A DNA stretch of 64,000 nt, taken from positions 155,948,730-156,012,729 of the forward strand of contig OY856188.1 in the NCBI GenBank assembly GCA_963693315.1. Direction: 5' to 3'. The DNA comes from Diogma glabrata (Eukaryota; Arthropoda; Insecta; Diptera; Cylindrotomidae). Positions 45,742-58,494 of this stretch are shown piece after piece; position 1 is the first letter of the stretch, and every line of letters begins with the position of its first letter. The position numbers and the translations under genes are program-made. The notes below the pieces were generated by a model that had not been told where the DNA came from, did no database searches, and worked only from the letters and a program-made list of their open reading frames with translations.

Positions 45742-46341
45742 GTGAAATACATATACAAACATCTAAAAACCTATCCCACAGATCATCTATTTCTTAATAC
45801 ACTGTCGTCTAAACTTGATAACATTAGCAACAAATTCCCCGAAAAAACTGAAGTTTTAAACTCTATTTTACCCACCATACATCATTGTCCGACAAAACAC
45901 TTAGAAAAACCTCCTTCACTAACAAAAAACAATAAATCAAAACCACACAAAAATCTCATGTCATCTATAAAATAGATTGTTCTGACTTGTTCGACATCAT
46001 ATATTGGCCAAACCTGACAAACACTGGAAACGAGAATCTCTGGTCATATATACGATTTGAACAACGCTCACAAAGATAATGGAAAAACGTGGTTACTTTT
46101 GCATACAATTAACACAGGTCATGTGTTTAATTATGACGATGCTAATGTCATGGATATAGAAAAAAATACTCAGAAACGACTACGTTTGGAATCAGCATAC
46201 ATATTGCTACATAGCCCAAACACATGTAATAGGAAAAACGATGTTAACGCAATTCACACATACTACAACACAATAGACATATACAAAGCTAACTCACCTA
46301 AGTTTAAATCTCCAATTAATCAACCAAATAATTACCAATAA
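45742..46341 (+). pseudogene. Penelope-like element C-terminal (GIY-YIG) fragment
   Basis: Frame 1 (to 45975) is a linker-like region. After a stop, IDCSDLFDIIYWPN corresponds to the C-x-x-C and YIG block in degraded form. A further frame (46057-46341) gives LNNAHKDNGKTWLLLHTINT, GHVFNYDDANVMDIEKN and RLRLESAYILLHSPN, the usual PLE end of the endonuclease with H...F...R..LES. The YIG Gly is not preserved. Two or more frameshifts; dead and 5' truncated. A different PLE lineage from the 13.9-kb copy. Confidence 0.65.
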
Positions 46342-47024
46342 AAAATATACATATTCTAATTTATAACATGTCTCATTTACAACCCCACCCATACAAGATT
46401 CTCAAAACATCTCAACGCATTTGCCATAACATTAGTAAAAATTACAGTATCCAGATATTTATTATTTTTACTTGTTTTAAATTCTCTCAAGGAAAAAGTT
46501 CCCATTGATTCAATGGCTGTGTTTTTATAATGTTTAATTATTTTATAATTGTTTTAATTTTAAAAGCATTAGTTATGTGTTGTATAGTGGCAGTTTGTAC
46601 TTTTTAACTAAAAAATCAGGTATTTTTTTATTTATTTTAGACATTTCTTTAACGTAATTAGTTTCCTAATTGTTTTTCAACTTTATTGCAAATCAATTTT
46701 TTTTTTCAAACTAAATGTATTAATTTTTTTAAAGTTAATTTACTTTGTTTTTGTTTTTTTGTGTTATTTTATATTAGATATTCATGATTTATGAGCACAG
46801 AAGCTTCGAAAATTCGAAATTCGAAAGAAGAAATAAAGATTTAAAAATCAAAACATTTTTGTTTTCTATCACAGTTGTGAAACAACAAAAAAAGCTTTCT
46901 TAAAAATTAATATAAAGAAAACAGTTCTACCTAAAATTACGATAAAAATATAACTCAAATATGTATTTAATATATTCTGACATTTAATGCAATAACTATA
47001 AATAATATTTTTTTTTATTTTCAG
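46342..47024 (+). other. Intronic AT-rich sequence upstream of the kekkon-like exon
   Basis: Ends in a T-rich polypyrimidine tract and TTTTCAG at 47018-47024, a good splice acceptor. No gene otherwise. Confidence 0.55.
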
Positions 47025-49075
47025 TATTCTATCTAATAATCATACCATCTCTATGCGATGACTGGACAGCCAGTTGTCCTTGGAATTGCACATGTAAATG
47101 GACCAATGGAAAAAAATCAGCAATATGTAATTCACTGGAGCTGAAACAAGTACCAACAGAACTATCAACTGAACTTCAAGTTTTGGTACTAAACGATAAT
47201 GATATTTCATATCTCCATCGTGAAGAATTCACCACATTAGGATTAGTTAATTTACAAAGGATATATTTAAAAAAATCTAGAATACAACAAGTGGATAAAG
47301 ATGCATTTCGTGATCTAAAAATTTTGGTAGAAATTGATTTAAGTGAAAATGAAATAGTGAGAATTGAAAAAAATACGTTTTTTGGCAATGATCGTTTGCG
47401 AATATTATATTTAAACGGTAATCCAATTAAAACCTTAATTGCAGAACAATTTCCAAAATTACCTCATTTACGGAGCTTAGATTTACATAACTGTCAAATT
47501 CACGAAATTCATAAAACCGCATTTAAAAATATAGATCAATTAGAACTTTTAAATATAAAAAATAATTTATTGGAATATCTGGACGGAAATCTTTTTGAAC
47601 AAATGAAAATGTTAAACACATTGCTGCTGGAGGAAAATCCATGGAATTGTGATTGCCGATTAAGAGCTTTTAGGAATTGGTACACAAAAAGTCATTTTCA
47701 AAATAGCTTAAGCGTTCAATGCAAGACACCATTTGCGTTTAAACATCAAAACTGGGAGACGATAGATGAAAAACATTTTGGATGTTTGCCGTTAGTCGAA
47801 TTATTTAAAAACATTAACCAATCGGATGATATTGGAAGGAATATAACATACAGTTGTTTAGTATACGGTGATCCATTTCCAGAAATGTCATGGATTTTTA
47901 ATGGAAAAATAATTGACAGTGAAAATTCGTTAGTGGAAACAAAACTTTTAGAAAATAATAGAACGTGGAATAATGTTACAATATATAACGTATCAAACTT
48001 AGATGCTGGTGTATATACATGCATAGCACGTAATAGTGTTGGATTTTCTAGTCGAAACATTAGTTTAATATTAGAAGAAACCGTAGAACATGTAATTATT
48101 GAACCACCAAAAACCTTTTTGTTGTTTCGTTTAATAGTAGCTATATTTTGTAGCATTTTTGGATTAGTTTTTCTTTCAATCATATTCTGCGTATGCCAGA
48201 AAACAATCAAAAAACGAACCTTAAGAAAAAAAATCAAAGGTAGTGTAAGTTTTAATGATCAAGAAAAAAAGTTGCTTGATCTCAGTATAACCACAAACGA
48301 GAGACAAGATAGCTGTGAGATGGTTAATACTCCATCTACAAATAAAAATGAATCAACAATTGCAGTAGAACCAGTTCAAATTACAATCGAAAATATATCA
48401 CGAAATGAAGAGTTTCCTCTTAATGTTGGAGTTTTCCCACCACCGCCTGAATTTTGTGGATCAAATGTAATGACTAATCCTGCATATGGAAATATTTTTA
48501 TATCTGTTTCAGTGACACAAGATTCATTAGATAATCCAGATTTAAATATGTATCCTGATCTACTTAATATTCCAAATAGAGTAAAAAGCAAATTTTTACC
48601 TGTAAATGTGTCTTCATTCGCAACATTGCCGAGGAATAATCGTCCATCATCAAGTAAAAAAGATTTAAATACAACAAATAATTTTCAAAAAGAAAATCTA
48701 GTTAATTATCAAAATTTAGAAACTAATTTTATAAGTGGTAGGAATATTATAACCGGTAATATTGGAAACAATAATGTGGTTAATGGACTAAGTAGTGAAT
48801 GTAATAAATTAAAAATGTGCGCTGCATGTTTAAAAAACCAAAACTTAGGTAATTATTGTAATAGTGAGAATTTTATGAAGTGTGAAAGAAACTTTTTATG
48901 CCCCAAATATGACAATATGGGTCGACGTGTAACTGCAAGTGGCAATTCAACATTATCTCTCCCAGACGAAGAACAATTAGAACGTGATATTATTTATGTA
49001 ACTAATATGAATGATATCAAAGAAATTCCTACACCACCGTTACCACCAAGCGGAAATGATTTTGTTTCTTTGTAA
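47025..49075 (+). CDS. Kekkon-family LRR-Ig transmembrane protein, terminal coding exon
   Basis: The exon starts after TTTTCAG in phase 1 (first two bases TA complete a codon) and codes 682 residues to TAA. Signal-peptide end (FYLIIIPSLC), Cys-rich LRR N-cap (CPWNCTC), about six leucine-rich repeats (residues 45-200), LRR C-cap (NPWNCDC at about 204-210, closing Cys at 253), one Ig domain (Cys277, Trp289, DAGVYTC at 326-332), one membrane span (about 365-390), basic stop-transfer and a 290-residue tail. The tail carries FPPPPEFC, NPAYGNIFISVSVTQD and DLNMYPDLLNIPNR, matching kekkon cytoplasmic signatures as I recall them, and ends FVSL, a possible class II PDZ ligand. Kekkons modulate EGFR and BMP signalling in Drosophila. 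The first exon with the ATG is not found; the paralogue (kek1-6) is undecided. No damage seen. Confidence 0.92.
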
Positions 49076-49126
49076 AATAAACTATAATTTTGCATTTCAT
49101 TTCGTGTCAAAATTTTTGTAAAGTAT

Positions 49127-49132
49127 AATAAA
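49127..49132 (+). terminator. Poly(A) signal of the kekkon-like gene
   Basis: AATAAA 52 bp after the stop codon; a further AATAAA-like site lies near 49275. Confidence 0.5.
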
Positions 49133-50689
49133 TCAAATTGTAAAATATTTAAATTTTAACTAAATCGTACATTAGTATATAAAAATCAAAATTAAATCAT
49201 TTAGATAACAAAATCAATTTATATTGTTTTAAAAAAATCTCTTTTAGTAAATATTATATTTATTTATATCATAATAAAATTACTATACTCTAATTTTCTA
49301 TTTAAAATGTAAAAAAGTATTCCAAAAAAAAATTAATACATTTTTAGTCTAAGTAAGATTTTTAGAAACTAAATCAAATCAAAAATTTATTTAAAGAGAA
49401 AATTCAATATTTTTAAACTAAAGGTAAAATGCTAAACAAACAAAACAAGAACAAAGCTTTTAAACTAAAATCAAATGTTTTATTATTCGAGTAAAAATAT
49501 GTAGTGTTGTCGATTATGCTAGCATTTGCGTTATAAGTTGTACTCTGTGATTTTAATTTATTGAACTTATTTAAAGCAAAATTATTTATGGAAATGACAA
49601 TCTTTTCTTTTGAATACATACCAAATACCAAGTTAACTATTTATAACAGCAATACAAGTAGTCCAAAAAATAAATTATTAAAAAAGCATTATATAGCTTT
49701 TTTTTTGCAAACGACATATTTATTTATAGTCTTACATCCGTGTAAAATTTTGTGATCACATTATTTCAACAAAACATTATAGTATATAAGAGATTACTGC
49801 AATCATTGGATTTTGCAAGTTGGCTCGTCATCTGAATTTTTCTAATTCGAAAGTGTACTTGAACTTATTCTCAATAATCTTTTCAGTTAATTACACAAAA
49901 ACTATATATCTTTTTTCGTATTTCAGGTTGGATCTGGAACCTTTATGATGAGTACCGCTATTCGAATCGCAGACATGGTATCAATTACGCCACCAAAGTG
50001 AATATTTTTGGAATATAAAACTTCAGCATCAGTTATTTACTTCAAGTTGAATTTTCCTACTTTTCTCTTTAGATATTCATGGTATGAAGATTTTTGCCTT
50101 CAATTTCTAAACAGTAGTTTTATGTAAATTCATGGTATGGTCTAAACAGTAGTTTTATGTAAATTCATGGTATGGAAATATTTCTGTCTGTAACATCATT
50201 AGTAAAAATATATTTGAAACAGGATTTTGTAAAATTAACTGTAAATAATTTTCACCGCAAAGCTTTGGTTTATATATATGTATATTAGACATGACCTAAC
50301 TTAGGAAGTTGTTATTTTCATCCCTCCCACCGACTAATTATGTTCCTTTTGATTCGAAAATGAAGTGTATGCAGTTTTACTGAAATCGGAAAATAATTAC
50401 CCACCGCGCAGTGGCGTCGAAGATAAGAAAATTAGCAGAATAATAGGATTTTTTATGTTTATCAGATATAATCATCTTAAAACATAATATATCTCATAAT
50501 TTCGATTTTTTATTAAAAGCTAATTGTTTTACGATTCCAACGAGCCTAAGTATGTAGAAATCGATCTTAGGAAAGCGTTTTTATCGAATTTCTTCTTCTT
50601 AAATCCAAAAAAAAAATTTCTGCGAAAATTCAGAAAAAATAAATTTTTATGTTAGATTTAGACTTTGTTTGAGTAACACAAATTTTTAT
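49133..50689. other. Intergenic AT-rich stretch
   Basis: A short open stretch after CGTATTTCAG at about 49916-49926 (VGSGTFMMSTAIRIADM then stop) could be a tiny exon but nothing supports it. A local duplication of AATTCATGGTATGG lies near 50128-50175. Confidence 0.4.
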
Positions 50690-51905
50690 TTTTTGATACA
50701 TTGCTAGCAGAATTAACTGGACATGGTAAAGTAGATCGTTTGCCTACCATAGTAACATTTGGTAATATTGAGAAGTTATTAACGGTTCCATTATGCAAAG
50801 AACAGAGCGGCTTATCGATTGCGAATGCGATATATGAATGCCTTGAAGAATGAAATCTTACTGATAAAGTCGAAGCCATGTGTTACGACACGACATCAAG
50901 TAACGCTGGACCAGAAAAAGGTGGAAAAAAGGATTGGCCACAACTTGATTCGATTCCCATGTCGTCATCACATACTGGAGATTAAACTACGGGCTGTTTA
51001 TGATCTCAAATTTAGAAAGACCACAGCACCCGATGTTTATATGTTTAACAAATTTCAGAAGGCATAGGACGGTGGTAAAATTAATCCAACAATGTTCAAA
51101 AATGAAATATCGGACAAAAAACTGGAAAACAAAATTCCAAAACACTCGTGAGAAGTTCTAGTAATTTTTTGTCATGAAGAGTTGGAAAAATCACACCCAC
51201 GCAGCGAATATAAAGAATTTTTGGAAGTTACATTGATTTTTCTTGGCGAAACCATTGAGAATTACAAATTCAAACGCCCAGGTCCGACAAGTTACGCCGT
51301 TTGCATTTTTTCGAGACGTTTGCATTTTTCTGATTATGTTGTATGTAAAAATTTGGTTCAAATGCATAGATGGAACAACAGCCGCCGCATATCAGGATTT
51401 GGATTTCATCAAAATTGACCAAAGAGTTTCAGAAGAAATGTTGAACAAAATTTGTTATCATCTTCACTATTTAACGGAGGCAAATATTGGCTTGGCTTTT
51501 TTCGACCCAGAGATTTCGTTTGATGAAAAACGAAAAATGGTTCAAAACCTTGAGGTCCCAGCATGAGACACCCCCATCGCACTTCAAACTCGCAAAAAAG
51601 ATTTTGACGCAGTCAAACATATCCAACTTTTTGCTAATAAGAACATTAGTGATTTTGTCACAGAAAAAACTCAGATTTTTTTGAATCAATTTAGAATTTG
51701 TATTGATTTTTTGCTACATGACCCATCGAAATGAGGATTTCGTCAAAGCCACGTTGTTTTGCCAAAGTTTGCATGTTGTTAATGATACCGCCAAACTCGG
51801 TGTTAAGTTGATGACACGGAATACAACAGTATTCTAACTAAAGACGAGGAAGGTACACAATACACCATTCAGGTGGTCGAAAACTACAGATGCAAATACC
51901 CATCA
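50690..51905 (+). pseudogene. Decayed transposase-like gene (RNase-H-type, hAT-like family unknown)
   Basis: Across frames: LAELTGHGKVDRLPTIVTF, LSIANAIYECLEEW, VEAMCYDTTSSNAGPEKGG (Asp in CYDTT), FPCRHHILEIKLRAVYDLKF, then after stops FLGETIENYKFKRPGPT, WYLTEAN-like HYLTEANIGLAFFD, and VKHIQLFANKNISDFVTEKT. The pattern D-T-T-x-x-N-x-G followed by C-R-H-H is one I recall from abundant insect transposase-derived proteins with an RNase-H-like core. Several stops and shifts. The exact superfamily is not certain; the second catalytic acid cannot be placed. Confidence 0.55.
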
Positions 51906-53158
51906 TACAATAAATCTAATTTAATGTTGAAAAATTAAAGATAGAGATTATGTTGAAAAATTATCTATTTGCTTTAATTTTAATTATTTTGTAAACATAT
52001 TATGATTTGCTCTCGAGGTAAAACTAAACTAAACTACTTTTTAAATTAATATATGTGCGTTGTTTTATCTTTACAAGCTAGTTCAGTATTGTACCTGAAT
52101 AACTGTTACACTTTCTGTATTAGAAAATAACCACAATTTACAAATAAAACAAAAATACGTTGAAAACACAACGGCACTGCATATTTTTACTCTAAATATT
52201 TTATGGTATGATGGAAACGAATAAGCCAAAATAGCTTAAGACAAAAGAGTTGTAGGTGGACGATCTTTCAAATAACAATTACGAAGTTTTTGAAAAGCTT
52301 TTGTTATAATCAGCATTATAATACAAAGATCTAAAAGAAATTTTATATATGAACAAGCTCAAACTTATTACAAATACAAAACTGTTTGGTGTATTCATTG
52401 TTAAATATTTTCTTTGTGGGCTGAAATATATAATTTTATAAATACCCAAACACCTTTGCAAATAAAACAATCCAAAAATTAAGTTTCCAAAATTGTGATT
52501 ATTTCAACGCAAAAACGGTTTTCATTTTCAATTTTTTTTAATATTAAGCTAATTGCCATGTTTTATGGTAATATATAAGCCCAACAACAAATACATAAAA
52601 GAAAATAAAACAGATTTACTTTTGAAAACAAAATGTCTTGGTAATGTCTAATTATATTTTATTTAATTTTATTTTTCCTTGATGAAGATATGGGGTTAGA
52701 ATTGTATAAATAAACCAAAATCAACAAAACCAAGTTTTAAGTAACATTAAAAACTGTTTTATTGTTGTAAAACAGCAAAATCAAAACACGTAAAAGAAAC
52801 TTGTATTTTAGTTTAATTAAAAAAATGGAAAGCAAAATATATAATTAAATGAATAAATAAATAAATAGATATTTATTAACTAAAAATTTTGTATTTTATT
52901 TACATTTCCTTTTTGGGCTTTTCTTAATTATTCGCATTTGAATTTTTAATGAGAATTAGGTTAATCCACCAACGTGACAGGTAATATAATATAATATCTC
53001 GAGGATTTTAGTATGGAAAAGGTAATTAATTGTAAAACTAGTAACAGTAGTGTTAAAACAAAATATTTTTGGATCCGTACAAATAAAACAATATGTATTT
53101 ATGTGTTATACATCCTTGTATTTTTACGTATTATTTTTGCTTCACCACAATTTTAAAT
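51906..53158. other. AT-rich stretch, nothing recognised
   Basis: No supported gene. Scattered A/T-rich phrases only. Confidence 0.45.
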
Positions 53159-53214
53159 TAATGAAAATTTTTTGATTAAAAGACTTCTTATACACTTTAG
53201 TAATATTTTTTTTT

Positions 53215-53257
53215 TTCTAAATATATTTTCTGTCTCTAAGAGACCTTCTTCAGAGAA
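53215..53257 (-). ncRNA. Hammerhead-like motif in left PLE arm
   Basis: Inverted copy of 53957-53999. Confidence 0.45.
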
Positions 53258-53370
53258 TGAATTCTGATTTCTATTATAAACTAAACTATTACATTGGTCT
53301 TTTTATACCTATCTATTTGTATTTAAAAGTATGAATTTTTTGTTTTGATAAAATTCCAAAACTCAACCAA

Positions 53371-53685
53371 AACGGGATTTACAAAATAAAATGTCAATCC
53401 TGTGATAAAATATACATTGGATGATCAAAAAGGAAAATAAGTACCAGGTTCAAGGAACATATAAACATCAAAACCGGCTATGAAACATCACCTGTTGCAA
53501 AACACATTGTTGACACCAATCATAAAGTTGACATCAATAGTCTCAGCTTAATTCAACAAGTAAGAGACGACAGAAAATTGGAAATAATAGAGTCATTCTA
53601 CATAAATCAAGAAATACAAAAAACCCTCCTTAACCTAGATAAAGGTCCAGTATTCAGCCTTCTGTTCAAAATCCTACAAATTTAA
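53371..53685 (+). pseudogene. PLE GIY-YIG endonuclease fragment with an in-frame stop
   Basis: Reads NGIYKIKCQSCDKIYIG, then a TGA in place of the next codon, then SKRKISTRFKEHINIKTGY, and ends with FYINQEIQKTLLNLDKGP before TAA. GIY, the C-x-x-C pair, YIG, the catalytic-type Arg and the FKEH block are all present. About 100 residues; the RT is absent. Confidence 0.78.
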
Positions 53686-53956
53686 AAATTAAATTAGAAG
53701 ACACAACCCACCAACAATCACAATGTCATTATAATAGTCAATAACTCAATAACCATACAAAATATTCATTAATAATTTTAGTTTTAACGCCCATGTAATT
53801 TAATTTTATCAATCAAAAAAATTTCAAAATCAATTGTTTTACAACCCTAATTAGGAAAAACCCATTCAAAAATAAAAACTCATACTTTTAAATACAAATA
53901 GATATGTATAAAAAGACCAATGTAATAGTTAAGTTTATAATAGAAATCAGAATTCA

Positions 53957-53999
53957 TTCTCTGAAGAAGGTCTCTTAGAGACAGAAAATATATTTAGAA
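53957..53999 (+). ncRNA. Hammerhead-like motif in right PLE arm
   Basis: Helix I TTCT/AGAA (53957-53960 with 53996-53999), core CTGAAGA (53961-53967), helix II GTCTC/GAGAC with unpaired A and G before and A after, GAA core (53984-53986), helix III AATATATT (self-complementary), T then cleavage. The unpaired bases flanking helix II are non-canonical, so activity is doubtful. Confidence 0.48.
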
Positions 54000-54169
54000 A
54001 AATAAAATATTATTAAAGTGTATAAGAAGTCTTTTAATCAAAAATTTTCATTAGATTAACACTTTAAGTAGTTCATCAACAATTAAAAATTTTAAATTGT
54101 ATGAAGTAGTGCAATCTGTCGAGAAAAAAAATCTTACATACCCCACATTTTGTTTTTTCTTTTGTTTTG

Positions 54170-55576
54170 GACCATCTTCTATCTAAACAGCCAGAACACA
54201 TTTTTGTGTACGTCTGTGTGTGCATGGGTGGATGGTTGCATGATATTCCTGCATAGGATCTTGATGAAACTTTGGCAAATGATCCGAAAATGACTTGAAA
54301 ATGGAAGATCTGGATTCATTTCAAAATTGAACAAAATGGCAAGGGGACCCCGGATCACCTTCTAAGTTTAAATCTTCAATAACTTCTAATTCCGACTCAT
54401 GACCTTATGGAAAATTTATATGTAAGGTTTTAGTACTGTTTCCAATATTTCTGCATACCAACTTCCTATTTGTCACTTCCGGTTGAAAAGATTTTTTTTT
54501 AGGTGCTTATCCCTACTTTACCTTACAATTACCGATCGATTTTCATGAAACGTTGGTAAAAGCTTTCAAGTAACACAAAAAAAGATTTTATCAGATTTTA
54601 GAGTACATGGAATAAAGGGTTGGGAGGTCCACCATACAACAGGTGGTTTTTTCCACCATGTTTTTTATGTTTGTTGAGAGCATACAACATTCGTTCGTTT
54701 ATGAATTTTGATGACACTATGAAAAAAGATGCAAATATGTATGGCAAGGATCTGATTAGTTTTGGAGCGATATTGAACAAAGTGAATGGGGGGTTCTCCG
54801 AGTACCTGTTTTTTTGAAAGTTCAATAACATCTATACCTGGTAATCGAGTTGGATAAAACTTGATACATAAACATGTAGTACGGTTCACAATAGTTCTGC
54901 ATCCCAACATCCGGTTTTTCACTTCCGGTAAAAAAATTTGTTTGTAATTTTTTGAAGTTTTTTCAGTGTCTTTATGTACACTACAGCCTACAATGATAAA
55001 GTGATTATGATGAAACTTACGGAAAAGGTTTCACTTAGTGTGAGAAGATGATGATCATCTTTTGGGACACTATGATCAAAGTGGCGGGTGGTCTACCATA
55101 CAACTGCTGACTTTTCACACTTTGTTTTTAAAGTTTGGTGGGAGCATACAGACTTCATTCATTAATCAATTTTAATGACACTTTGAAAAAAGATGCAGAC
55201 CTAAATGACAAGGAATTGATTAGTTTTTGGACAGTATTAAGATAATTAGTTAGATAATCAGTTTATTGTGTCACCATTTTTTCAATGTTTGTTGGGAGCA
55301 TACAACATTCGTTCGTTAATGAAATTTGATGACACTTTGGAGAAAGATACAAATATGTTTGGCAAGAAACTGATTAATTTTTAAGCGATAGTGAACAGAG
55401 TGGTGTGGGGTCCTCCGAGCACATGTTTTTAGCACTTTTTTAAGCTCAATAACATCTGTACCTGATAATCGAATTGGATGAAACTTGGTACATAATTATT
55501 AAGTACGGTTCACAACAGTTCTGCATCCCAACATCCGGTTTTTCACTTCTGGTTAAATTTTTTTTACTTTTTCGCG
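54170..55576. repeat. Diverged direct repeats, two full and one partial unit
   Basis: GAGCATACAACATTCGTTCG opens similar blocks of about 265 bp at about 54677 and 55297, each ending with CATCCCAACATCCGGTTTTT. A more decayed block with GAGCATACAGACTTCATTCA lies near 55143. Non-coding; short ORFs here are chance. RTE copy A begins right after this region. Confidence 0.7.
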
Positions 55577-55800
55577 TACTACAGGGTAGCGAAATCCGAA
55601 ATTCGACGTCCACGCCGTGCTGCCTGGTTAATGCTGACAGAATTAGGTTAGTGTACCGGAGACAAGCAGGGTAAAAACTGCTTAGTCAATCATGGTACAT
55701 CATGGCGAATTGGCGCCTTAAAACCAATGCGACTCAAGCGTCTGTTCTCCATGTTAGGGGCGGCTTGAAGCGGGCGTCTGTCTTGGATCAAGCGGCTCGC

Positions 55801-55808
55801 TATATAAA
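55801..55808 (+). promoter_or_regulatory. TATA-like box in RTE copy A 5' UTR
   Basis: CGCTATATAAACGTG, preserved in both 81-bp units of copy B. It lies in the GC-richer 5' UTR, just upstream of the coding region. Confidence 0.35.
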
Positions 55809-55829
55809 CGTGTCAAAAGGTTGTTTCTG

Positions 55830-58472
55830 GTAACCTTAAGATGCAGAACGGACCCATTCACGACAATTTGGGTTGGGCCTAAGGTTAACACCCTAACCCC
55901 GGAAAAAAAATTATTTGTTAAATTTGGAAATCAGAAAAGAAAAACAGACCCGGACAAAAACAGAATTTTACCTGGACGTGAAAAAGAACCAGACTACCGA
56001 ATCGGAACGTGGAACGTGCGCAGCCTGAGCGCTCCTGATGCTCTTATAAGTCTAGAAACAGAGGCTGAGAGGTATGGGATGGATATCATAGCTCTGCAAG
56101 AAATTAGACAGCCAATAATCGGAAAACAAGATTTGGATAGTCACTCTCTATACTGTAGTGGTCATCCTTCTCGAAGAGAATTTGGAACTGGCTTTCTTGT
56201 TGGTGCACGCATACAAGAAGCCGTGATGAAATTCATCCCGGTCAGTGAGAGGATTTGCTACCTACGTGTACGTGGTACATATAACAATATTTCTCTTATT
56301 GCAGTGCATGCACCAACTGAAGCTAAGACCGTCGACGAGAAGGATAATTTCTACATAGTGCTGGAAGAGGTTACGAAACAAACACCAACACGCGACTTCA
56401 CTATGGTTCTTGGTGACTTTAATGGGCAGGTTGGAAGAGATATCTCCTATGGAAATGTGGTGGGCCCCAACAGTCTGCATTTGAATTCGAATGATAATGG
56501 TGAGAGAATGGCTGAGTTTGCATTATCAAATAATTTGAGAATTGCCAGTATGTTCTTTCCGCACCGATCGATTCATAAGCAGACATGGGTCTCACCGAAT
56601 GGAAACACTCGAAATCAAATTGATCACGTGCTAGTTACAGCACGTTTCTTTTCGAGTGTTCTGGATGTGCGATCCTTTAGAGGTGCATACATTGGAAGTG
56701 ACCACTTTCAAACCCAAGCATTCCGAAATTCAATCAACGGAAACGATTTAACATCTCATCACTAAAGAATGCAGAAACAGAAGATAAATATCAAAACCAT
56801 ATTGCCGAAACATTAGAGAAATCAGAAACCATTAATGGAGACGTCGATAAGTCATGGTATTTGCTCAAAGATGCTGTTTTAAGCGCTGCTGAGGGAATAC
56901 TTGGATGACCACAAAACCACTCCCAGAAGCCATGGATGGATCAAGCATGTCTTGACGCTATTCAATACAAAAGAGATTGCTATCTGAAATGTCTGCAAGA
57001 ACGCAACACCAGGTCCACGAAGGAGAACTATAAACTGGCAAGACAAGCCGCTACAAAGTTATGTAGACGAACGAAGAGAGAATGGTGGAAGAGAAAGTGT
57101 GAGGAGATTGAAAGCTTCAATAAGAAACATCAATCGCGCAACTTCTTTCAACAGGTTAAAACCTTAAAGAAGGGCCCTCAAACTAGATCGACTGCTATTC
57201 AAAACGAAGATGGGGAGCTACAAGTAGACCTTAAAAATATTTTAGATACTTGTGCCGCTTATCTTGGGCCTAGAATCTTCTCAACTTAAGTGACCAGAAA
57301 CAAGTCGGGCGACGAGCAAAGCTTATTCGTGCGTCAAAGGTACATGTAGACGAACCCACCAAAGAGGAATTCGATGCAGCGCTGTCAAAATTAAAATGCA
57401 ATAAAGCACCTGGTATCGACGATATAACATCCGAAATGATTGTACATGGTGGTGAAACTCTATCCTTAAGATTGTTTGAACTTGTTTAAATGATATGGAG
57501 GACTGAAGCCATGCCACAGGACTGGAACACAGCTATGCTGATACCAATCCATAAAAAAGGTAATCGCCTACAATGTGCAAACTACAGAGGAATCACTCTA
57601 CTCTGCACAGCATATAAGATCTTTTCCTACATTTTGCTATCCAAAATCAATCCTTTTGCTGAACAACTGTTTGGAGAATATCAGTGTGGCTTCCGGTGGG
57701 GCCGGAGTACCACCGACGCACTTTTCTCGATAAGGATGATTTTGGAAAAGTGCCGAGAGTTCAACATACCAGTGCACCAACTCTTCATTGATTTCAGACA
57801 GGCCTACGACTCTCTCGAACGAGAGACTCTATGGTCTGCTCTGGTGTCAATGGGAATTCCTGGTAAACTGGTATCACTATGCAAAATGACAGTACAGAAC
57901 TCTCAATGCTGTGTACGAGTAGAGAACAAAATATCAAGGTTTTTTAAAGTCGACTCCGGGTTAAGACAAGGTGATGCTATCTCTCTTATACTTTTTAATT
58001 TAGCCTTGGAATATGTGTGCCGTCAAAAGAAACTGCCGACTAACAACAATATCTTGTCAATAAACTCAGTACAGATGATTGCATACGCTGATGATGTTGT
58101 CATCCTCGGCCGAAGTGAAGCTGTTATGAGTGAGACTTTTAAGTCGCTTGAGAGTGGAGCTAGAAAAATTGGTCGTCAAATTAACTACAATAAAACCAAA
58201 CATATAAATGTTTCAAGGGAGGCTGAGAAGAAAGATTTGATGTGCGGCGATGAACGAATTGAGGGAGTTGAATCTTTTAAATATTTGGGATCACTGCTTG
58301 ACTCAAACAACAGCATACTTACAGATATAAAAGCTCGAATCGCTGCAGGTAATCGAACTTTCTACTCAATCAAACCTCTCCTTGGATCTCCGTATGTATC
58401 AACTAACACCAAGCTCAAGTTATACAAGACATTGATTAGACCGGTTGTGATGTATGGGTCACAAACGTGGAC
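55830..58472 (+). pseudogene. RTE copy A protein, first part: endonuclease and RT, broken
   Basis: Endonuclease: GTWNVRSL, LQEIR, GDFNGQVG, NQIDHVLV and GSDHFQT, after which the frame shifts at about 56710-56770. A linker frame (56936-57289) is rich in Arg/Lys. RT from about 57350: KAPGIDDITSEM, an in-frame stop at 57487, then LIPIHKKGNRLQCANYRGI, GEYQCGFRWGRSTTDA, LFIDFRQAYDSLE, GLRQGDAISLILFNL, catalytic YADD in IAYADDVVILGR, and FKYLGSLLDSN. It ends at the copy B junction at 58472. At least two frame breaks and a stop. Confidence 0.88.
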
Positions 58473-58494
58473 TCTCTCTCTCTCTCTCTGGCGT

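Larger units (their letters stand above)
53159..54053 (+). mobile_element. Penelope-like element relic between long inverted arms
   Basis: The arms (about 53159-53342 and 53872-54053) are nearly perfect inverted copies of about 180 bp, each with a hammerhead-like motif. Between them lies a plus-strand GIY-YIG fragment. Inverted terminal partial copies around a truncated body are a known PLE insertion form. Confidence 0.78.

Noticed and set aside
49926..49999. Possible small exon after a CAG acceptor
   Set aside because: Only about 24 codons, no homology, no donor; T-rich tracts before AG are frequent in such AT-rich DNA.
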